A DNA stretch of 64,000 nucleotides. Source: Curtobacterium herbarum. GTDB lineage: Bacteria; Actinomycetota; Actinomycetes; Actinomycetales; Microbacteriaceae. The translations under genes were made by a program, and so were the position numbers. The notes below the pieces were generated by a model, which saw only the letters and a program-made list of their open reading frames with translations, was not told where the DNA came from and did not search any database. Below are positions 50,128 through 58,954 of this stretch, one piece after another (position 1 is the first letter of the stretch; the number at the start of each line of letters is the position of its first letter). The DNA is taken from NCBI RefSeq assembly GCF_016907335.1, contig NZ_JAFBBT010000001.1:186001-250000 (forward strand), written 5' to 3'.

Positions 50128-50760
50128 TCAGGCGTGCCGGGCGGACCGGCGGCGCGCGCCCTCCGCACGGTCGTGGCTGCGCAGTCGTTCCGCCAACGAC
50201 AGGCGCACGGTCGGCCACTCCGACTGGATGACCGAGAACACCACGGTGTCGCGCATGCTGCCGTCGGGCCCGACCGAGTGGTTCCGGAGCACGCCGTCCT
50301 GCTTCGCACCGATCCCGGCGATCGCCGCGCGGGACCGGGTGTTGTGCCAGTGCGTGCGGAACTCGACGGCGATGCACTGCCACGTCTCGAACGCGTGCGA
50401 GAGCAGCAGCAGCTTCGCCTCGGTGTTGATGCCGGTGCGCTGCGACGAGGTGGCGAGGAAGGTCGCCCCGACCTCGACCCGACGGTTCGCCCGGTCGAGG
50501 TTCAGGAAGGTGGTGGCCCCGACGACCCGGCCGGTCGGGCGGTCCCGCACGGCGAAGGGCACCATCCGACCCGCGGCCTGCTCGGACAGCCGGCGCTCGA
50601 TGTCCGCCTCGACCTGCGACGGCGCGGGGACGGACGTGTACCAGGCACGCCAGAGGTCGCCGTCCGCGACCGCTGCCCGGAGGTCGTCCGCGTGCTCGGG
50701 CGACAGCGGCTCGAGCGTGACGCGGTCGCCGGTGAGGGTGGGCGCGGGGTCGGTCTCCAT
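50128..50760 (-). CDS. GNAT-family N-acetyltransferase
   Basis: This 210-residue GNAT protein resembles the RimJ/RimL-type group: LTGDRVTLEPLSPEHADDLRAA at the start, VGATTFLNLDRANRRVEVGATFL, the acetyl-CoA loop region QRTGINTEAKLLLLSHAFE, and the later FRTHWHNTRSRAAIAGIGAKQDGVLRNH (parts quoted separately). Members acetylate N-termini or small molecules. It is divergent from the ComB-like gene; the substrate is unknown. Confidence 0.88.
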   Translation of the reverse strand: METDPAPTLTGDRVTLEPLSPEHADDLRAAVADGDLWRAWYTSVPAPSQVEADIERRLSEQAAGRMVPFAVRDRPTGRVVGATTFLNLDRANRRVEVGATFLATSSQRTGINTEAKLLLLSHAFETWQCIAVEFRTHWHNTRSRAAIAGIGAKQDGVLRNHSVGPDGSMRDTVVFSVIQSEWPTVRLSLAERLRSHDRAEGARRRSARHA

Positions 50761-50833
50761 GGCATCGGATCGTACCGGCCGGCGCGGACACCCCGGGTCC
50801 GGGCGAGTGCGCTCGGCTCGGTATCGTGTCGGC

Positions 50834-51424
50834 GTGCAGGAGCGAGGCCAGCGGCGGTACCAGGTGCGGTTCGGGTGGGGTGCGGCGGCGGCCGCCCGGC
50901 TCGCGACGGACGCGCACCTCCTCGTCTGGGTCGACGTCCTCCCGGCAGCGGGGACGGACGGCCCGCGCGTCCCCCTCGCGCTGCTGCCGGACGGGCCGGA
51001 GGTCGTGCTCGGCCACCTGGGGAACGTGACGGCGGTCGCGGAACGGGTGCTGCGCCTCCAGGCCGACCGTGGGGACCGCTGTGTCGTGGCCGTCGTCGCG
51101 GCCGGCCAGACCGACGAACCGATCGGCGACGGAGCGGTGGACGACGCCGGCGCGTTCCCGGGCGCGTCCGCGGAGCCCGGGTTCGCCGTCGAGGACCTGC
51201 TCGCCGCCGGCGCCGTCGTCGACGCCCTCGTGACGTGCGGGGTCGACCACACCTCACCCGAGGCGGCGGCGGCCTGCGCGGCGTGGACGGGCCTCCGTCG
51301 GGCGGCGACGCACCTGGTGACCGCGTCCGAGTCGGCGGGCGCCATCGGCGTCGAGCGGGTGCACGCGGCGCTCGCCGTCGGACCGGAGCTCGTCACGCTG
51401 CGACCGTCCACCGAGCGGGCGTAA
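50834..51424 (+). CDS. ComB/2-phosphosulfolactate phosphatase-like protein
   Basis: This 196-residue protein resembles the ComB family (2-phosphosulfolactate phosphatase and relatives): YQVRFGWGAAAAARLA, LLVWVDVLPAAG, VVAVVAAGQTDE, FAVEDLLAAGAVVDAL and the final VGPELVTLRP. Some family residues appear altered, so catalytic activity is uncertain. The GTG start is very close to a TATCGT -10-like hexamer (50822-50827), so the mRNA may be nearly leaderless. DUF427 follows 51 bp downstream. Confidence 0.65.
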   Translation: MQERGQRRYQVRFGWGAAAAARLATDAHLLVWVDVLPAAGTDGPRVPLALLPDGPEVVLGHLGNVTAVAERVLRLQADRGDRCVVAVVAAGQTDEPIGDGAVDDAGAFPGASAEPGFAVEDLLAAGAVVDALVTCGVDHTSPEAAAACAAWTGLRRAATHLVTASESAGAIGVERVHAALAVGPELVTLRPSTERA

Positions 51425-51475
51425 CGTCCCGAGTCGACCGCCGTCCCACCGACGGCGACGAACGAGGAGTGAGCC

Positions 51476-51778
51476 ATGCAGGCACTGATCGGTGACACCG
51501 TCATCGCGGAGGCCCCGGAGACGGACCTCATCCAGATCGAGGGCAACTGGTACTTCCCGCCGGCGAGCGTGAAGACCGAGCTCTTCAGCGAGAGCCCCAC
51601 GCAGTACCACTGCCCGTGGAAGGGCGACACGCAGTACTGGACCGTGACCGTCGACGGGCAGCAGCACGTCGACGCAGCGTGGTCCTACCCGCAGCCGATC
51701 CCGACGTCGTTCGACCGCGTCGGCAAGGACTACAGCGGGTACGTCGCGTTCTGGAAGGACGCCAAGGTCTCCGAGTGA
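51476..51778 (+). CDS. DUF427 family protein
   Basis: This 100-residue protein is a compact DUF427 member with the family features DTVIAEAPETDLIQIEGNWYFPP, YHCPWKGDTQYW and the terminal DYSGYVAFWKDAKV. The family is conserved in actinobacteria and plants without a settled function. GAGGAGTGA precedes the ATG well. It ends just before a GC-rich terminator. Confidence 0.92.
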   Translation: MQALIGDTVIAEAPETDLIQIEGNWYFPPASVKTELFSESPTQYHCPWKGDTQYWTVTVDGQQHVDAAWSYPQPIPTSFDRVGKDYSGYVAFWKDAKVSE

Positions 51779-51785
51779 GGCCGCG

Positions 51786-51814
51786 CGGCCGCACCGCCCC
51801 GTGCGGTGCGGCCG
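51786..51814. terminator. Bidirectional terminator hairpin
   Basis: A perfect 12-bp stem (CGGCCGCACCGC and complement) with a 5-nt loop sits 8 bp past DUF427 and before the convergent Nramp gene (stop 51851). Confidence 0.75.
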
Positions 51815-51850
51815 CCACCCCCCTGGCCCTGGTTGGCCCCGCCGGTGTCC

Positions 51851-53101
51851 TCAGCCCGTGACGGTGAGCACGATCAGCGCGACGTTCAGCGCGACGATCA
51901 CCGCCGCGATGAGCCAGGCGAGCACCTTCGTGCCGAGCGCGTTGACGTCGTCACCCATGACGCTCCGCCGTGACGTGTAGGTCACCAGCGGCACGATCGC
52001 GAAGGCGATCCCGAAGCTCAGCACCACCTGGCTGATCACCAGCAGCTGTGTCGGGTCGTACCGCAGCGCCAGCAGCACGATCGCCGGCACGAGCGTGACC
52101 AGTCGCCGGACGACGAGCGGCACCCGCACGTGCAGCAGGCCGTGCATGATCTCCGCCCCGGCCATGCAGCCGACGGAGGTGGATGCGAGCCCGGACGCCA
52201 GCAGCCCGACCGAGAAGAGCACCCCGACCACAGGGCCGACGTTCTCGGCGATGGCGTGCTGCGCTCCCGGGATCGAGTCGGTGCCGGACACCCCCTGCAG
52301 CGTGGCCGCGGCGAGGACGAGCATCGCGATGTTCACCCCGCCGGCGAGGACGAGCGCCAGGGCCACGTCCCACCGCGTCGCCACCAGCACGCGCCGGCGC
52401 TCGGGGCCGACGGCGGTGTCCCCGTGCCGGTCGCGGGCCAGGGCTGAGTGCAGGTACACCGCGTGCGGCATGACCGTCGCGCCGAGCATCGACGCGGCGA
52501 GCAGCACCGAGCCGGAGTCGGCGAACCGCGGGGCGATCCCCGCGACGAGCGCCGCGGGCGAGACCTGCGCGAACAGCAGCCCGGCGCAGAACCCGATCGT
52601 CAGCACCGCGAGCATCGCCGTGACGACGGCCTCGAAGGTCCGGGCGCCGCGGTGGTGCTGGAGCAGCAGGATCGCCATCGACACCACGCCGGTGATCAGT
52701 CCGCCGACCACGAGCGGGACGCCGAAGAGCAGGTGCAGGGCGAGGGCGCCGCCGATCACCTCTGCGACGTCGGTGGCGGCGGCGACGACCTCGGCCTGCG
52801 CCCAGAACAGCAGCCGGGGTGTGCGGCGCATCCGCAGACCGAGCAGTTCGGGCAGGGACCGGCCGGTGACGATGCCGAGCTTCGCGGAGAGGTACTGGAC
52901 GACGACGGCACTGGCGTTCGCGGCGATCAGCACCCACAGCAGCAGGTAGCCGTAGCGGGCGCCCGCGGTCAGGTTCGCGGCGACGTTGCCGGGGTCGACG
53001 TAGGCGATCGCCGCGACGAACGCCGGACCGAGCAGGCCCAGTCCGGTGGCGCGGCGGCCCGGCGGGCGCTGGCCCACGACCGGGGTGGCGGTGTCCGTCA
53101 T
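51851..53101 (-). CDS. mntH: Nramp-family divalent metal transporter (MntH type)
   Basis: This 416-residue transporter has 11 predicted helices and the two metal-site motifs of Nramp proteins: DPGN (36-39) in helix 1 and MPHAVYLHS in helix 6. It imports Mn2+ (and other divalent ions) with protons. The ATG at 53101 has GGAGG on its reading strand. A TTCGG-N4-CCGAA palindrome lies 21 bp upstream, a position suited to a metal-responsive repressor such as an MntR/DtxR protein, though that regulator is not in this window. Confidence 0.92.
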   Translation of the reverse strand: MTDTATPVVGQRPPGRRATGLGLLGPAFVAAIAYVDPGNVAANLTAGARYGYLLLWVLIAANASAVVVQYLSAKLGIVTGRSLPELLGLRMRRTPRLLFWAQAEVVAAATDVAEVIGGALALHLLFGVPLVVGGLITGVVSMAILLLQHHRGARTFEAVVTAMLAVLTIGFCAGLLFAQVSPAALVAGIAPRFADSGSVLLAASMLGATVMPHAVYLHSALARDRHGDTAVGPERRRVLVATRWDVALALVLAGGVNIAMLVLAAATLQGVSGTDSIPGAQHAIAENVGPVVGVLFSVGLLASGLASTSVGCMAGAEIMHGLLHVRVPLVVRRLVTLVPAIVLLALRYDPTQLLVISQVVLSFGIAFAIVPLVTYTSRRSVMGDDVNALGTKVLAWLIAAVIVALNVALIVLTVTG

Positions 53102-53121
53102 GCCTCCACCATGCCAGAGGT

Positions 53122-53135
53122 TTCGGCCTGCCGAA
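53122..53135. promoter_or_regulatory. Palindrome TTCGG-N4-CCGAA in the Nramp promoter
   Basis: A perfect 14-bp inverted repeat lies 21 bp upstream of the mntH start, with a second TTTCGG half-site at 53143. It is a candidate metalloregulator operator; no regulator assignment can be made from sequence alone. Confidence 0.5.
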
Positions 53136-53237
53136 TCCAGACTTTCGGTGCGCCGTCCGATCTGCGCGGGATCGGTCGCTCTCCGCACGCTCGGCTCGCG
53201 GTGTGTTCGGCTCGGACGGCCGCGTCGTGCGCTCGGC

Positions 53238-53933
53238 TCAGACGGCCGCGCGGCGGGCCCGGTGGGCGCGGACCTTCGCCCGGTTGCCGCAGCGCTGCAT
53301 CGAGCACCAGCGGCGCGTGCCGCCGCGCGAGGAGTCGTAGAACACCAGGCCGCAGTCCGGCGCCGAGCACCGACTCAGGCGGGCCGGGCGCCCCTCCGCC
53401 TCGACGTCGTCGAAGCCGACCTCGGTGAGCAGGGCGACGGCGTCGCGCGCGACGCTCGACAGTGCCTGTGCGAGCCGCACCCGGTTCGCCCCGGCACGGC
53501 GTCGGCCACCCGGGAGGCTCGGGGGCACGTCCGGCAGGGCGGCGAACAGGTTCACCGTGTCGATGTCGTCCGGCGCCGGCCGGGTCCGTCCGGTGCCGGC
53601 GCGGAGGCCGACGGCGACAGCGGTCCGGTCGGCAGCCGAGTCCGCGGGTGCCGGGGCGGCCGCGGTGGCCAGGCGGGCGATCGCGGCCCGGAGTGCGCGG
53701 GCGTCCTGCAGCTCGCGCGCGGTCGCACCGAGGTCGATCGGTTCGGTGTGCAACCCGAGCCACTCGTCGAGGTCCGCGGGCGTGGCCAGCAGCTCCCCGA
53801 GGTGTCCGCGGGGGCGGCGCCGGTCCGGGTCGTCGGCGAACCCACCGGTGTGTGCGAAGTCCAGGGCGATCCGGCCCGCATCGAAGAACCACGACGACCC
53901 GGCATCGGTCCGGATGTCCTGCCCTGTTCGCAT
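53238..53933 (-). CDS. CGNR zinc-finger putative transcriptional regulator
   Basis: This 231-residue protein carries the C-terminal CGNR zinc finger (RCSAPDCGLVFYD, RRWCSMQRCGNRAKV), four Cys that bind zinc and contact DNA. The N-terminal ABATE-like domain begins FDAGRIALDFAHTGG. Family members are putative stress-responsive regulators. It follows the SprT-like gene after 9 bp and precedes Nramp by 136 bp, so it probably belongs to the TPR-SprT-CGNR transcript. Confidence 0.88.
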   Translation of the reverse strand: MRTGQDIRTDAGSSWFFDAGRIALDFAHTGGFADDPDRRRPRGHLGELLATPADLDEWLGLHTEPIDLGATARELQDARALRAAIARLATAAAPAPADSAADRTAVAVGLRAGTGRTRPAPDDIDTVNLFAALPDVPPSLPGGRRRAGANRVRLAQALSSVARDAVALLTEVGFDDVEAEGRPARLSRCSAPDCGLVFYDSSRGGTRRWCSMQRCGNRAKVRAHRARRAAV

Positions 53934-53942
53934 CCGCCCAGG

Positions 53943-54449
53943 CTAACGGGTGAGCGGCGCGCCTCCGGCACGATCTGTCGAATCTAGGATAGTCGCCTCG
54001 GTCCGACGGTGCCAGGTGATGACGTTCCGCTCGTCGAACCGCCGCCCACAGCGGGCACACGCCAGCGGCCGGGTGGGCGTCCGGTAGCGGAAGTGCTCGT
54101 GTCCCGCAGGACAGCTCCCCACCCACGGGGCGAGTTCACTGGCGATCGGGCCGTCGTGCAGCCGCGAGCCGGTGTAGCCGAGCCCCCGGGCGGTCCGACG
54201 CCATGCGGGGCCGTGTCCGGCGCGCGGCCCGCTCAGCGCGTGCGCGATCTCGTGCAGCAGCACCTGCTCGACGTCCTCGGGTGTGAACCGGGTGGCGAGG
54301 TGCCGACTCACCGTGATCCGGCGACGGGCGAAGTCGCACTGGCCGGCGCGGGTCTTCGCGTTGTCGAACGCGAACGCCCACGAGCCGTCGGGCAGATGCC
54401 GGCCCATCAGCTCCGCGGCGCGGGTCCGGACGTCGTCGAGCAGCGTCAC
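53943..54449 (-). CDS. SprT-like zinc metalloprotease-fold protein
   Basis: This 168-residue protein has the SprT-like zinc motif VLLHEIAHALSG, with HExxH plus a downstream His (GHGPAWRR), and a second metal site in the tail (CPAGHEHF, CARCGRRF). SprT-like domains cut DNA-protein crosslinks in eukaryotes; the bacterial role is less clear. The GTG start at 54449 overlaps the TPR gene stop (GTGA), so it is translationally coupled. Confidence 0.87.
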   Translation of the reverse strand: MTLLDDVRTRAAELMGRHLPDGSWAFAFDNAKTRAGQCDFARRRITVSRHLATRFTPEDVEQVLLHEIAHALSGPRAGHGPAWRRTARGLGYTGSRLHDGPIASELAPWVGSCPAGHEHFRYRTPTRPLACARCGRRFDERNVITWHRRTEATILDSTDRAGGAPLTR

Positions 54450-55258
54450 TCGTCCCGGTCCGTGCTGGACGGACGAGCCAGCCGACCCCAGAGCGAGTCG
54501 CCCTCGGTCCGAGCGGCGTCCGGGGCACCGAGCACCCGACGCGGGGTCGCCGGGGGCTGCGCCGACGGCTCCGCCGGGCGGACGACGGGGGCGGCGTCGG
54601 TGCGCACCGCGAAGTCGCGGGCGGTCCGGGGACGCTCGGCGTCGGGTGCGACCGCGGGCTGCGTCATGGAGGCCCGGAGTGCGGCCTCGACGGCGGTGCG
54701 GAGCGCCTCGGTGCGCTCCGACGGGGCGCCGGCAGCGCGGAACGCGTCGTACGACCGGCTGAGGACGGCGCGGGCCTCCTCGAAGCGGGACAGCTCGTAC
54801 AGGGACCAGCCCTCGAGCTCGGCGGCGGCGCCCTCGAGCTCCGGCCACTCCTCGGTCGCGGCGGTGTCCCGCGCCATCGAGGCCTCGGTCGCCGCACGCT
54901 CGTACCGGCCGAGGTCGTGCAGGATGTGGGCGCGGCGGATCCGGGCCGCTTCCTTGTCCTGGCGCTCGCCGGTGAACATCGTCAGCCGGAAGACCTCCTC
55001 TGCGACGGTCAGCGCCTCGTCCAGACGCCCGAGCAGCCGGAGCAGCTCGGCACGTTCGGCCAGCGCGTCGGTGCTGCGGCTCTGCCCGAGGTCCCGCAGG
55101 CGGTCCTGCACGGCCTGGACGTCGACGGCGGGGCGCAGGCTGATCGGCGCGAAGGTGCTGCCCGGGCTGACCCCGGCGGTCACCGGGGCGGCATGACGGG
55201 GCTCCCGGGCCTGGTCGGCGCGGTCGTGGTCTCGGCGTTCGTCGGGCGGGAGGGACAT
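54446..55258 (-). CDS. Tetratricopeptide-repeat protein
   Basis: This 270-residue protein has two or three TPR-like helix pairs in the middle (TDALAERAELLRLLGRLDEAL, ARIRRAHILHDLGRYERAA and GWSLYELSRFEEARAVLSRS, quoted in part). The N-terminus (1-45) and C-terminus (200-270) are Pro/Ala/Arg-rich and likely disordered. It acts presumably as a protein-binding scaffold. It is coupled to the SprT-like gene and starts after a terminator that separates it from the Q/Y-rich protein. Confidence 0.78.
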   Translation of the reverse strand: MSLPPDERRDHDRADQAREPRHAAPVTAGVSPGSTFAPISLRPAVDVQAVQDRLRDLGQSRSTDALAERAELLRLLGRLDEALTVAEEVFRLTMFTGERQDKEAARIRRAHILHDLGRYERAATEASMARDTAATEEWPELEGAAAELEGWSLYELSRFEEARAVLSRSYDAFRAAGAPSERTEALRTAVEAALRASMTQPAVAPDAERPRTARDFAVRTDAAPVVRPAEPSAQPPATPRRVLGAPDAARTEGDSLWGRLARPSSTDRDE

Positions 55259-55317
55259 CAGGGTCGAGGGTATCCGCGTCGCGCCGGGAGGTGACCGTGC
55301 CACGCGCACGAACGCAG

Positions 55318-55349
55318 ACGGCCCGCCCCGGGAGTCCAGGACGGGCCGT
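55318..55349 (-). terminator. Terminator hairpin after the Q/Y-rich membrane protein
   Basis: ACGGCCCG (55318-55325) pairs perfectly with CGGGCCGT (55342-55349), and the Shine-Dalgarno of the next gene is beyond it. It lies 18 bp past the stop of the reverse-strand gene at 55368. Confidence 0.55.
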
Positions 55350-55367
55350 GTGGTGTCGATCTGCTGG

Positions 55368-56078
55368 TCACATGCCGGAGACGGACCCGGCGATGGCGCT
55401 GCCGTACAGGGCGATGGCCACGACGACGGCGACGAGGGCGAGCACGACGGCCAGGACACCCCAGACGCGTCCCCGCTTCGTGGCGATCGCGATGATCCCC
55501 TGCACGATCGCCCAGAGGCCGAACAGCGAGCCGATCCCGAAGACGACCACGCCGGTGCCGAGCGACGACATCGCGGCGGGGTCCTGCATGAGCTGGCGCT
55601 GGAGTTCCTGCGGGTCGCCCGCGCCACCGTTCGCCGCGTAGTCCTGCAGGGCCTGGCTGTTCCCGAGGCCGTTGCCGAGCAGGACCCCGGCGACGACGCC
55701 GAGCACGAGCGCGACGACGCCGACGAAGAAGGCGATGATGCCGACGGTCTTCTTCTTCTTGGCGGGTTCGTCGTGCGCGTTCCAGGCGGGGGCTCCGGCC
55801 TGCTGCTGGTCGCCGTACTGCTGCGGCTGCTGGCTGTACTGCTGCTGGCCGTACTGGTCGCCCTGCTGCCCGTACTGCTGCTGCCCGCCCTGCTGCCCGT
55901 ACTGCTGCTGCTGGTCGTGCTGGCCCCACTGCGGCGCCGACTGCTGCTGGTACTGCTGCGTCGGCTGGTCCTCGTACCGGGGGGCTCCGCCCTGCTCCGG
56001 GCTGACGCGCTCGCCGTACCGCGGCTGTTCCTGCTCGCCGTGGCGGGGCTGCTCGTCCTTGCGATCGTCGTTGGTCAT
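55368..56078 (-). CDS. Membrane protein with Q/Y/G-rich N-terminal repeats
   Basis: This 236-residue protein has a hydrophilic first half dominated by Gln, Tyr and Gly (about 40-90; QQYGQQGG, QYGQQQYS), a Lys patch KKKK, and three membrane helices (about 110-135, 170-195 and 205-230) of DUF4190-like type. The prion-like repeat composition suggests self-association at the cytoplasmic side. Similar Q-rich membrane proteins are frequent in actinobacteria, with unknown function. GGAGGAG lies upstream of the start. Confidence 0.8.
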   Translation of the reverse strand: MTNDDRKDEQPRHGEQEQPRYGERVSPEQGGAPRYEDQPTQQYQQQSAPQWGQHDQQQQYGQQGGQQQYGQQGDQYGQQQYSQQPQQYGDQQQAGAPAWNAHDEPAKKKKTVGIIAFFVGVVALVLGVVAGVLLGNGLGNSQALQDYAANGGAGDPQELQRQLMQDPAAMSSLGTGVVVFGIGSLFGLWAIVQGIIAIATKRGRVWGVLAVVLALVAVVVAIALYGSAIAGSVSGM

Positions 56079-56204
56079 CGGCGGTCTCCTCCTGGTGTGC
56101 GGTCGCGCGGTGGTGCGCCGTCGCGCGCTGGCGCGGTGTGCTCAGACCATCCTGGCAGCGTCCCCCGCCCGGGGTACGCCCGCGGCGTGATCCGCAGCGA
56201 CGGC

Positions 56205-57047
56205 TCAGGCGCCGAAGACCGACTTGTTCGGCTCGGGCGACCCGACGGCCGTGGTGTCGGTGACGATCGGTGCGCCGGCGATGAAGGCCCGCAGCTCGTC
56301 GCCGTGCACGACCTTGCTCGGCAGCGGGTCCGACGAGTAGCGCCGGGGCATGTCGGCGATCGGCAGCTCGCCGGGGGAGCCGAGCAGCACGATGTTGCCG
56401 AAGCGGCGTCCCTTGAGCATCCCGGTGTCCGCCACCGCCGCCACCGAGGGCAGGACCGACTGCAGCGTCGAGGCCTGCCCGCGGGCGAACGCCAGCCCGG
56501 CACCGTCCGCGACGTTCACCGCGATCATCCCGGTCGGGGACAGGAAGGACGCGACGGACCGGTAGAACTCGACACTCGTCACGTGCGCCGGCGTGCGGGC
56601 ACCGGAGAACACGTCGACGACGGCCAGGTCGACGGTGCCGCGGAGCCCGGCCGGCAGCTTCTCCATGACCTCCCGGGCGTCGCCGTACCGCACCCGGATC
56701 GACGCGCCGCGGGGGAACGGCAGGGCGTCCCGGACGTGGTCGACCAGGTCCCGCTCGAGCTCGATCACCTGCTGCCGGGAGCCCGGTCGGGTCACCGCCA
56801 CGTACCGCGGCAGGGTCAGCGCTCCGGCGCCCAGGTGCAGCGCCGTCACCGGACCCGACGGCAGCAGGTCGATCGCGTGCCCGATCCGCCGGATGTACTC
56901 GAACGCCAGGTGCGTCGGGTCCTCGAGGTCGACGTGTGACTGCGGCGTCCCGTCCACCACCAGGGTGAACGACCCCGGCCGGTGCCGGTCGGGCTCGACG
57001 ACCGCGTACCCCGCACCCACCCGGAACCCGTCGAACGCATCAGCCAT
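56205..57047 (-). CDS. Spermidine synthase-like SAM-dependent methyltransferase-fold protein
   Basis: This 280-residue protein has the spermidine-synthase-like Rossmann fold: HLGAGALTLPRYVAVT (SAM/dcSAM binding), QVIELERDLVDHV, VRYGDAREVMEKLP and DLAVVDVFSGARTPAHVTS. It lacks the N-terminal membrane domain seen in some relatives. It may be a true aminopropyltransferase or an orphan fold member; such fused or lone copies are common in actinobacteria. It is divergent from the membrane-protein/NarL operon. Confidence 0.82.
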   Translation of the reverse strand: MADAFDGFRVGAGYAVVEPDRHRPGSFTLVVDGTPQSHVDLEDPTHLAFEYIRRIGHAIDLLPSGPVTALHLGAGALTLPRYVAVTRPGSRQQVIELERDLVDHVRDALPFPRGASIRVRYGDAREVMEKLPAGLRGTVDLAVVDVFSGARTPAHVTSVEFYRSVASFLSPTGMIAVNVADGAGLAFARGQASTLQSVLPSVAAVADTGMLKGRRFGNIVLLGSPGELPIADMPRRYSSDPLPSKVVHGDELRAFIAGAPIVTDTTAVGSPEPNKSVFGA

Positions 57048-57179
57048 GCGTCCATGGAACACCACCCGGCCCCCCGCCCGGTCCCCACCCGTGGGTGGTG
57101 GGGCGGCGGACGCGGCCTCGCGACGATGGGACCACCGACCGGGAACACCCCGCCGGCCCACGACCGGGAGGCCCACCCC

Positions 57180-57689
57180 ATGTCCGTCCAGCTCCTCACG
57201 AACATCGTCATCGGACTCGCACTCGTCGGGTTCCTCGCCTGGAAGCAGTCCACCTGGCAGTTCCTGGACCCGGCACGGATCTGGCGCGGCCCGGTCGTGA
57301 TGGCGGCCATCGGCATCGTGGTCCTCGCCCAGAGCGCCGCCACGATCGACCCCCAGGACGTCGTCTTCCTCGGCCTGGAGGCGCTGCTCTCCGTCGGCAT
57401 CGGCCTGGCGATGGGCAGCCGCACCCGCTTCCGCACCGTCGGTACCCCCGACTCGACGGGCCGCACCCTGCAGTCCCGCACCGGCTGGTCCGGCGCCGCC
57501 CTCTGGGTCGCCCTCATCGTCGTCCGCATCGGCCTCGACGTCGTCGGCGCGCACCTCGGTGCGCACCTGCTCACCTCGACCGGTGTCGTCCTCCTCATGC
57601 TCGCCGTCAACCGGGCCGCCCGCGCCCTGGTCGTCGACCAGCGCCTCCAGCACGACGCCCGCCGCACCGCCCGCGGCATGATGGTGTGA
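57180..57689 (+). CDS. Hypothetical membrane protein upstream of a NarL-type two-component system
   Basis: This 169-residue protein has four or five predicted helices (about 5-20, 38-55, 62-80, 105-125 and 130-150) and a basic C-terminus RLQHDARRTARGMMV. I recognise no named family with certainty. The ATG at 57180 follows CGGGAGG at a slightly long distance. Its stop overlaps the kinase start (TGATG), so it forms a three-gene operon and may be a sensor or target of the kinase. Confidence 0.78.
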   Translation: MSVQLLTNIVIGLALVGFLAWKQSTWQFLDPARIWRGPVVMAAIGIVVLAQSAATIDPQDVVFLGLEALLSVGIGLAMGSRTRFRTVGTPDSTGRTLQSRTGWSGAALWVALIVVRIGLDVVGAHLGAHLLTSTGVVLLMLAVNRAARALVVDQRLQHDARRTARGMMV

Positions 57690-58954
57690 TGACCGAGCTC
57701 CGCGGCCCCGAGGGGCGTGCCGCCGGGACCGACCCCGCACGGGGCCGGTCCCGCGCCGGGGTGTCGGTGGGGCTCAACGCGATCGGCATCGTCGTCGTCG
57801 CCTTCTGGTTCGTCCGGAACGGCGTCGCCGAGGAACTGCCGCTGTGGGTCTGGCTCGCCGGGGCCGTGGCGCTCGCCGCCTGGGCCGTCCGCGAGTACGG
57901 CCCACCCCGCCTCGCCGTGCCCGCCGCCGTGGTGATGGTCGTCGCCGGCGCACTCGCGGTCGTCCACACCGACGGGCTCCTGCTCGTCCCGGTCATCATC
58001 GGGCTCGTCGTCCTCGAGGCCGCGCCGACCCTCCCCGTCTGGGTCGCCGTCGTCGCCGCGCTCGTCGCCGTGGCCGTCGTCGCCGCGGTCGCCACGGCCG
58101 CCGGCACCTCCGTCGCACTGGTCCTCGGCACCGCCCTCGGCCTGGCGCTCGGCGTCGTGATCGGCGTCAGCCGCCGACAGCTCCGGACGGCCGAGGAGCA
58201 GACCCGCGTCCTCGAGGAGCAGGCTCGCCAGGCCGACCGGGACCAGCAGCGGGCGGGCCTGCTCGCCGACCGGGCGCGGGTCGCCCGGGACGTGCACGAC
58301 GTCCTGGCACACTCGCTCGGCGGACTCGTCCTGCAGCTCGACGCCGTGGAGGCCCTCCTCGAGGCCGGCCGGGTCGACGACGCCCGACAGCGCGCGTCCG
58401 ACGCCCGCACACTCGCCGCCGACGGACTCACCGAGGCACGCCGGGCGGTCCGCGCGCTCCGCGACGACCAGCCCGGCGACGTGGTCCCCGCGGGTGCCGC
58501 CGGACCGGACGCGAGGGACGAGGCGGAGCCGGCACGGGCCTCCCGGCCGACCGGTGACGGCATCGCCGCCCTCGTCGACGCGCACCGTTCCTTCGGCGGC
58601 ACCGCCGTCGTGCAGGGCGACCTCGACCTGCACGACGTCGACGAGCCCACCCGCGCGGTCGTCGTGGCCGGCGTCCGGGAGGCCCTCAGCAACGCCCGCA
58701 GACACGCCCCCGGCCGCCCCGTGTCCCTGTCCGTCATCCGGGACGGCGACGCCGTGGACGTCGTCGTCGCGAACCCGGTCGCCGCCGACGGACACGGTCT
58801 GCTCGGCATGCGTGAGCGGTTCGCGGAGCTCGGCGGGGCGGCGACCGTCGAGGCGGAGCGGTCCGACGGCGAGTTCGTCGTCGCGATGCACGTGCCGGTC
58901 GCCCGGTCCGCGGGGCGTCCGACGCGCGGCGCCACGACCGGCCGGACCTCGTGA
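57689..58954 (+). CDS. NarL/DesK-type sensor histidine kinase
   Basis: This 421-residue kinase has five or six N-terminal membrane helices (about 25-160), a coiled-coil-like linker, the HisKA_3 box RARVARDVHDVLAHSLGG with its phosphoacceptor His, N-box VREALSNARRHAPG and the short G-box GHGLLGMRERFAELGG. A linker of about 40 residues (PARASRP...) contains the dispersed GGCCGGGAGGCC motif in reverse. The gene is coupled by overlaps to both neighbours. The signal is unknown. Confidence 0.92.
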   Translation: MTELRGPEGRAAGTDPARGRSRAGVSVGLNAIGIVVVAFWFVRNGVAEELPLWVWLAGAVALAAWAVREYGPPRLAVPAAVVMVVAGALAVVHTDGLLLVPVIIGLVVLEAAPTLPVWVAVVAALVAVAVVAAVATAAGTSVALVLGTALGLALGVVIGVSRRQLRTAEEQTRVLEEQARQADRDQQRAGLLADRARVARDVHDVLAHSLGGLVLQLDAVEALLEAGRVDDARQRASDARTLAADGLTEARRAVRALRDDQPGDVVPAGAAGPDARDEAEPARASRPTGDGIAALVDAHRSFGGTAVVQGDLDLHDVDEPTRAVVVAGVREALSNARRHAPGRPVSLSVIRDGDAVDVVVANPVAADGHGLLGMRERFAELGGAATVEAERSDGEFVVAMHVPVARSAGRPTRGATTGRTS

